Source: Romboutsia hominis (lineage in GTDB: Bacteria; Bacillota; Clostridia; Peptostreptococcales; Peptostreptococcaceae). From it: DNA of 64,000 bases. Made by a program: the position numbers and the translations under genes. Location: contig NZ_LN650648.1 of NCBI RefSeq assembly GCF_900002575.1, forward strand, positions 372,001 through 436,000. Reading direction: 5' to 3'. The notes under the pieces were generated by a model. That model did not search any database, was not told the origin of the DNA, and was given only the letters and a program-made list of their open reading frames with translations. Below are positions 60,576 through 64,000 of this stretch, piece after piece. Position 1 is the first letter of the stretch. Each line of letters opens with the position of its first letter.

Positions 60576-60647
60576 ATGAAATAAAAAAGTTTTATCTTTG
60601 GACAACTTAAAAAGGCGGGGTTTTGAATAAAACTAGGAGGATTTATC

Positions 60648-61676
60648 ATGACATTTAAAAAGTTAGTATCATTAGCAACTGTAACTGTATTATCAGCATC
60701 ATTATTAGTAGGATGTTCAGGCGGAGAAAGTGAAAAGAAAGATGATGGTAAATTAAAAATAGCTATGGTAACAGATGTAGCAGGAGTAAATGATCAATCA
60801 TTTAATCAATCTGCATGGGAAGGTCTAGAGAAGGCAAAAAAAGATTTAGGAGTAGATGTTACATACTTAGAATCAAAGCAAGATTCAGACTATGCAAGTA
60901 ACATAGAAACTTTAGTAGACCAAGATACAGATTTAATACTAGGGGTAGGTATGAAATTAGCACCAGCTATAGAAGAAGCAGCTAAAATGTATCCAGACCA
61001 AAAGTTTGCTTTAATAGATGAAACATATAAAGAAGTACCTAAAAATGTAGAAGCAGTGCAATTTAACTCAGAACAATCTGCATATTTAGCAGGTATAGTT
61101 GCTGGTAAAATGACTAAGACTAATAACGTAGGATTTATAGGTGGTATGGAGTTACCAGTTATAGAAGCATTCCAATATGGATATATGGCAGGGGTAAAAG
61201 CTACAAATCCAGAAGCTAAAATACAAGTTCAATATGCAAACTCATTTACAGACCAAGCAAAAGGTAAGGCTATAGCTAAGCAAATGTATTCTCAAGGTGC
61301 TGATATAATATTCACTGCAGGTGGAGATGTTGGTACTGGAGCTATAGAAGCTGCCAAGGAAGAAGGTAAATATGCTATAGGTGTTGATAGAGATCAAAGT
61401 TCTCTAGCGCCTAAAAATGTATTAACTTCAGCTATAAAAAGGGTTGACGTTGGTGTATATGATGTAGTCGAGAAGTTAAAAGAAGATAAGTTTGAAGGTG
61501 GAACAACAACAATATATGGCCTAAAAGAAGGTGCTGTTGGATTACCTGAAAGTACTAAAAACTTAGTACCACAAGATGTAATGGATTATGTAAATCAACA
61601 AATTGAAAAGTTTGAAAAAGGTGAATTAAAAGCACCTAAAAATGAAAAAGAATATAATGAAATGGTAAATCAATAG
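60648..61676 (+). CDS. BMP-family (nucleoside-binding) ABC transporter substrate-binding lipoprotein
   Basis: A 342-residue extracellular lipoprotein. It has a signal peptide with lipobox LLVGC (Cys23), a Gly/Glu/Lys linker, then the BMP domain (PF02608): MVTDVAGVNDQSFNQSAWEGL, VGFIGGMELPVIEAFQYGYMAG, FTAGGDVGTGAIEAAKE and GVDRDQSS. BMP proteins such as PnrA/TmpC and BmpA-type NupA bind nucleosides. The PyrR-type leader points to pyrimidine nucleosides such as uridine. No permease or ATPase gene is adjacent, and a terminator follows, so the other subunits are encoded elsewhere. AGGAGG precedes the start. Confidence 0.92.
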   Translation: MTFKKLVSLATVTVLSASLLVGCSGGESEKKDDGKLKIAMVTDVAGVNDQSFNQSAWEGLEKAKKDLGVDVTYLESKQDSDYASNIETLVDQDTDLILGVGMKLAPAIEEAAKMYPDQKFALIDETYKEVPKNVEAVQFNSEQSAYLAGIVAGKMTKTNNVGFIGGMELPVIEAFQYGYMAGVKATNPEAKIQVQYANSFTDQAKGKAIAKQMYSQGADIIFTAGGDVGTGAIEAAKEEGKYAIGVDRDQSSLAPKNVLTSAIKRVDVGVYDVVEKLKEDKFEGGTTTIYGLKEGAVGLPESTKNLVPQDVMDYVNQQIEKFEKGELKAPKNEKEYNEMVNQ

Positions 61677-61703
61677 AATAATTTTTAATCTACTATAACT
61701 ATA

Positions 61704-61737
61704 AAAATAGAGCTATCTTATAAGATAGCTCTATTTT
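61704..61737. terminator. Bidirectional terminator between BMP gene and feoB
   Basis: AAAATAGAGCTATCTTA pairs perfectly with TAAGATAGCTCTATTTT between two convergent genes. Confidence 0.88.
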
Positions 61738-61750
61738 GTATTTATTAATA

Positions 61751-63877
61751 TTAAGCTAAGCCTAATATGTTAAATAAACAAGTTGTCATAAAGCAAATTG
61801 TAAATGCTATTACAGTAGGTAGTAAAAATCCGATTAAAGTCCATTTAGCACTACCTGTTTCCTTTTTTATAGTAATTAAGGTAGTAGCACAAGGCCAATG
61901 AAGTAAGCTAAATAACATAACATTAAGTGCTGTTAGATAAGTCCATCCATTATCTCTTAAAACTGTTCCTAAAGCTGAAAGTTCATCTAATTCAATCATT
62001 GAACCTGTAGCCAAATAAGACATTAGTAAAACTGGTATGACTATTTCATTTGCAGGTAAACCAAGTATAAAGGCCAAAAGAATAAATCCATCAAGACCTA
62101 TAAATTTAGCTATTGGATCAAGGAAATTTGCTACATGAACTAGAATACTCATGTCTCCTATATAAATATTAGCAAATACCCATGTCACAATACCAGCAGG
62201 TATGGCAACTATAATTGCTCTGTATAAGACAAATAAAGTTCTATCAATAATAGATGTATATAAAACTCTTCCTACTTGAGGAGTTCTGTATGGTGGAAGC
62301 TCTAGTGTAAAAGTAGAAGGAACTCCTTTTAATAGTGTCTTTGACAACCCATAAGAGACTAAAAGTGTTATTAATATACCAAATACTACTATCAAAGCAA
62401 TGCAAAGAGCAGTTACTATACTTGTAGAAGTGGAACTTGCAATGGCTGAAGAGAAAAATATTGTAGCTACAGCAATCAAAGTTGGAAATCTACCATTACA
62501 AGGAACAAAGTTATTGGTAAGTATTGCAATTAGTCTTTCTCTTGGAGAATCAATTATTCTACAACCTATAACACCAGCAGCATTACAACCAAATCCCATA
62601 CACATAGTAAGACATTGTTTACCATGACAACATGCTTTTTTAAATAAATGATCTAAGTTAAATGCAACTCTAGGAAGATACCCAAAATCCTCAAGTAAAG
62701 TAAATAGTGGGAAAAATATTGCCATAGGTGGCAACATTACAGAAACAACCCAAGCCAGAGTTCTATACATACCAAAAGTAAGCATTTCATTTAACCAAAC
62801 AGGTAGATGTATAGTTTCTAAAAAATTATATATATGTGGTTCTATACCAAAAAGTACATTAGATATCATCTGTGAAGGATAGTTTGCACCTTGTATAGTT
62901 AACCAAAGTATAAAAGCAAGACACAATAGCATTAAAGGAATTCCAAATACTTTAGATGTAATAATCTTATCTATTTTATCATCTCTCTTGTACTTTATAT
63001 CACTTTTTATATTTATAGATAAATTATATAGTTCAGAAGCATATTCATAATTAGTCTTACTTATACTATCTCTTATTGATTTTTTATCTATATTTAGTGG
63101 AAGTTTTGATTTAATTAAATCAATTGATTTGTTACAGTCACCATCTACATAGTCATTCATAGATTTATAAATACTATTATCTCCATCAATAAGCCTTAAA
63201 GCAAGCCATCTAGATTTTATAAAAGGAATATATTCTTTTAAGTCTTTTTCTATAATACTTACATAACTCTCAATTTCTTTATTATATTTTATAATTTTAT
63301 TATTATACTCGTATTGATTTAATACTACTTTATCTAAAGTACATAAAAGTTCATCAATTCCTTTTTTATTTCTAGCTGATGTCAAAACAACAGGTATTCC
63401 TAGATATTTTTCTATTTTGTCCTTATTAATAGAAATACCTTTTTTCTCAGCTTCATCAATTAGATTTATGCAAAGTATAACTTTATCAGTTAATTCCATA
63501 ATTTGAAAAACTAGATTGAAATTTCTTTCTAAAGATGTAGCATCAGCAACAACAATAACTGCGTCTGGATTTCCAAAACAAGCAAAATCCCTAGCCACCA
63601 TTTCTTCCTGTGATGCAGCAAATAGAGAGTAAGTACCTGGTAAATCTACTAAAGCATATTCTTTATTATTGTATTTAAAATCCCCACGAGCAGTGCAAAC
63701 TGTTTTACCAGGCCAATTGCCAGTATGTTGCTTTAAGCCGGTTAAAGTATTAAAAACAGTACTTTTACCAGTGTTAGGGTTACCAGCTAAGGCAATGACA
63801 TACTGGTTGGGCTTTCTTTCAATGTCAAACATATCTTTTAAGGATTTTGCTTTTGTAGAGTCATGAGTTAAACCCAT
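61751..63877 (-). CDS. feoB: Ferrous iron transport protein B
   Basis: A 708-residue Fe(II) transporter. The N-terminal G domain has G1 GNPNTGKST (32-40), a switch region (HTGNWPGKTV) and G3 DLPGTYSL. A helical regulatory domain follows (to about residue 290), then about ten membrane helices with the paired Gate motifs, including GFGCNAAGVIGCRIIDSPRERL. The start has GGGGGG 7 nt upstream. This run, with the flanking A and AT, is a 9-nt perfect match to the loop of the C-rich RNA candidate near 1324. feoA lies immediately upstream on the same strand. Confidence 0.96.
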   Translation of the reverse strand: MGLTHDSTKAKSLKDMFDIERKPNQYVIALAGNPNTGKSTVFNTLTGLKQHTGNWPGKTVCTARGDFKYNNKEYALVDLPGTYSLFAASQEEMVARDFACFGNPDAVIVVADATSLERNFNLVFQIMELTDKVILCINLIDEAEKKGISINKDKIEKYLGIPVVLTSARNKKGIDELLCTLDKVVLNQYEYNNKIIKYNKEIESYVSIIEKDLKEYIPFIKSRWLALRLIDGDNSIYKSMNDYVDGDCNKSIDLIKSKLPLNIDKKSIRDSISKTNYEYASELYNLSINIKSDIKYKRDDKIDKIITSKVFGIPLMLLCLAFILWLTIQGANYPSQMISNVLFGIEPHIYNFLETIHLPVWLNEMLTFGMYRTLAWVVSVMLPPMAIFFPLFTLLEDFGYLPRVAFNLDHLFKKACCHGKQCLTMCMGFGCNAAGVIGCRIIDSPRERLIAILTNNFVPCNGRFPTLIAVATIFFSSAIASSTSTSIVTALCIALIVVFGILITLLVSYGLSKTLLKGVPSTFTLELPPYRTPQVGRVLYTSIIDRTLFVLYRAIIVAIPAGIVTWVFANIYIGDMSILVHVANFLDPIAKFIGLDGFILLAFILGLPANEIVIPVLLMSYLATGSMIELDELSALGTVLRDNGWTYLTALNVMLFSLLHWPCATTLITIKKETGSAKWTLIGFLLPTVIAFTICFMTTCLFNILGLA

Positions 63878-63906
63878 AATAAATCCCCCCTTTATAAAAC
63901 TAAAAA

Positions 63907-64000
63907 TTAAATTCTAGAAACAATAATGTTATCTCCCTCTTCTTTTCTAAGGGCTATTTTTGCTCCTCTTATATCGTATACTGTTAAATTATTTTTAGGT
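63907..64000 (-). CDS. feoA: Ferrous iron transport protein A, C-terminal part
   Basis: The window edge cuts this gene; only the last 30 codons are seen. The reading NLTVYDIRGAKIALRKEEGDNIIVSRI, shown here only in parts (VYDIRGAKIALRKEE, then DNIIVSRI and stop), is the typical end of the SH3-like FeoA protein. It is 29 bp upstream of feoB on the same strand, so feoAB is one operon. Confidence 0.85.
   Translation of the reverse strand, partial: PKNNLTVYDIRGAKIALRKEEGDNIIVSRI

Overview
The window is a low-GC chromosomal segment of an anaerobic Firmicute. The 16S rRNA gene, the reading-frame composition and the gene content point to family Peptostreptococcaceae, probably near Paraclostridium/Paeniclostridium. 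That placement rests on recall of 16S hypervariable sequence and was not checked by alignment. I saw no phage genes, insertion sequences or CRISPR array.

Layout. 1-7.6 kb: a C_GCAxxG_C_C protein, thioredoxin, a candidate small RNA locus with a six-C loop, an unknown minus-strand gene, a 14-blade propeller sensor kinase, small unknown genes, a glyoxalase-fold protein, a standalone IIB-like protein and a membrane gene broken by an in-frame stop. 7.6-15.6 kb: a MarR regulator divergent from a heterodimeric ABC exporter, with a strong inverted repeat between them, then a mannose-family PTS (IIB-IIC-IID-IIA). 15.6-21 kb: an rRNA operon in the order 16S-23S-tRNA-Gly-5S. 21-32 kb: an MFS transporter, pyruvate:ferredoxin oxidoreductase, MurJ, a NifU-type Fe-S protein, a second propeller kinase, and a MarR/HsmA pair that resembles the haem-protective hsmRA operon of C. 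difficile. 32-38 kb: asparaginase, an unrecognised protein with four near-identical 22-residue blocks, modABC, and an NfeD/SPFH pair.

38-49 kb: a six-gene glycogen operon (branching enzyme, two ADP-glucose pyrophosphorylase-type subunits, synthase, phosphorylase, GH13 debranching-type hydrolase), followed by ssb. 49-56 kb: a dicarboxylate/amino-acid symporter, then a polyamine cluster (speA, speD, speE, speB, metK) that encodes the whole route from arginine and methionine to spermidine. 56-64 kb: a YkvI-like transporter, an unknown protein, a small beta-flower repeat protein, an M20 amidohydrolase, a BMP-family nucleoside-binding lipoprotein behind what looks like a PyrR-controlled attenuator, and feoB with the tail of feoA.

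The most unusual items are the four-block repeat protein, the two orphan propeller kinases that share an 11-bp promoter element at identical spacing, the C-rich-loop RNA candidate whose loop matches the ribosome-binding sites of feoB and the nifU-like gene, and the PyrR-type attenuator in front of a nucleoside-binding lipoprotein.
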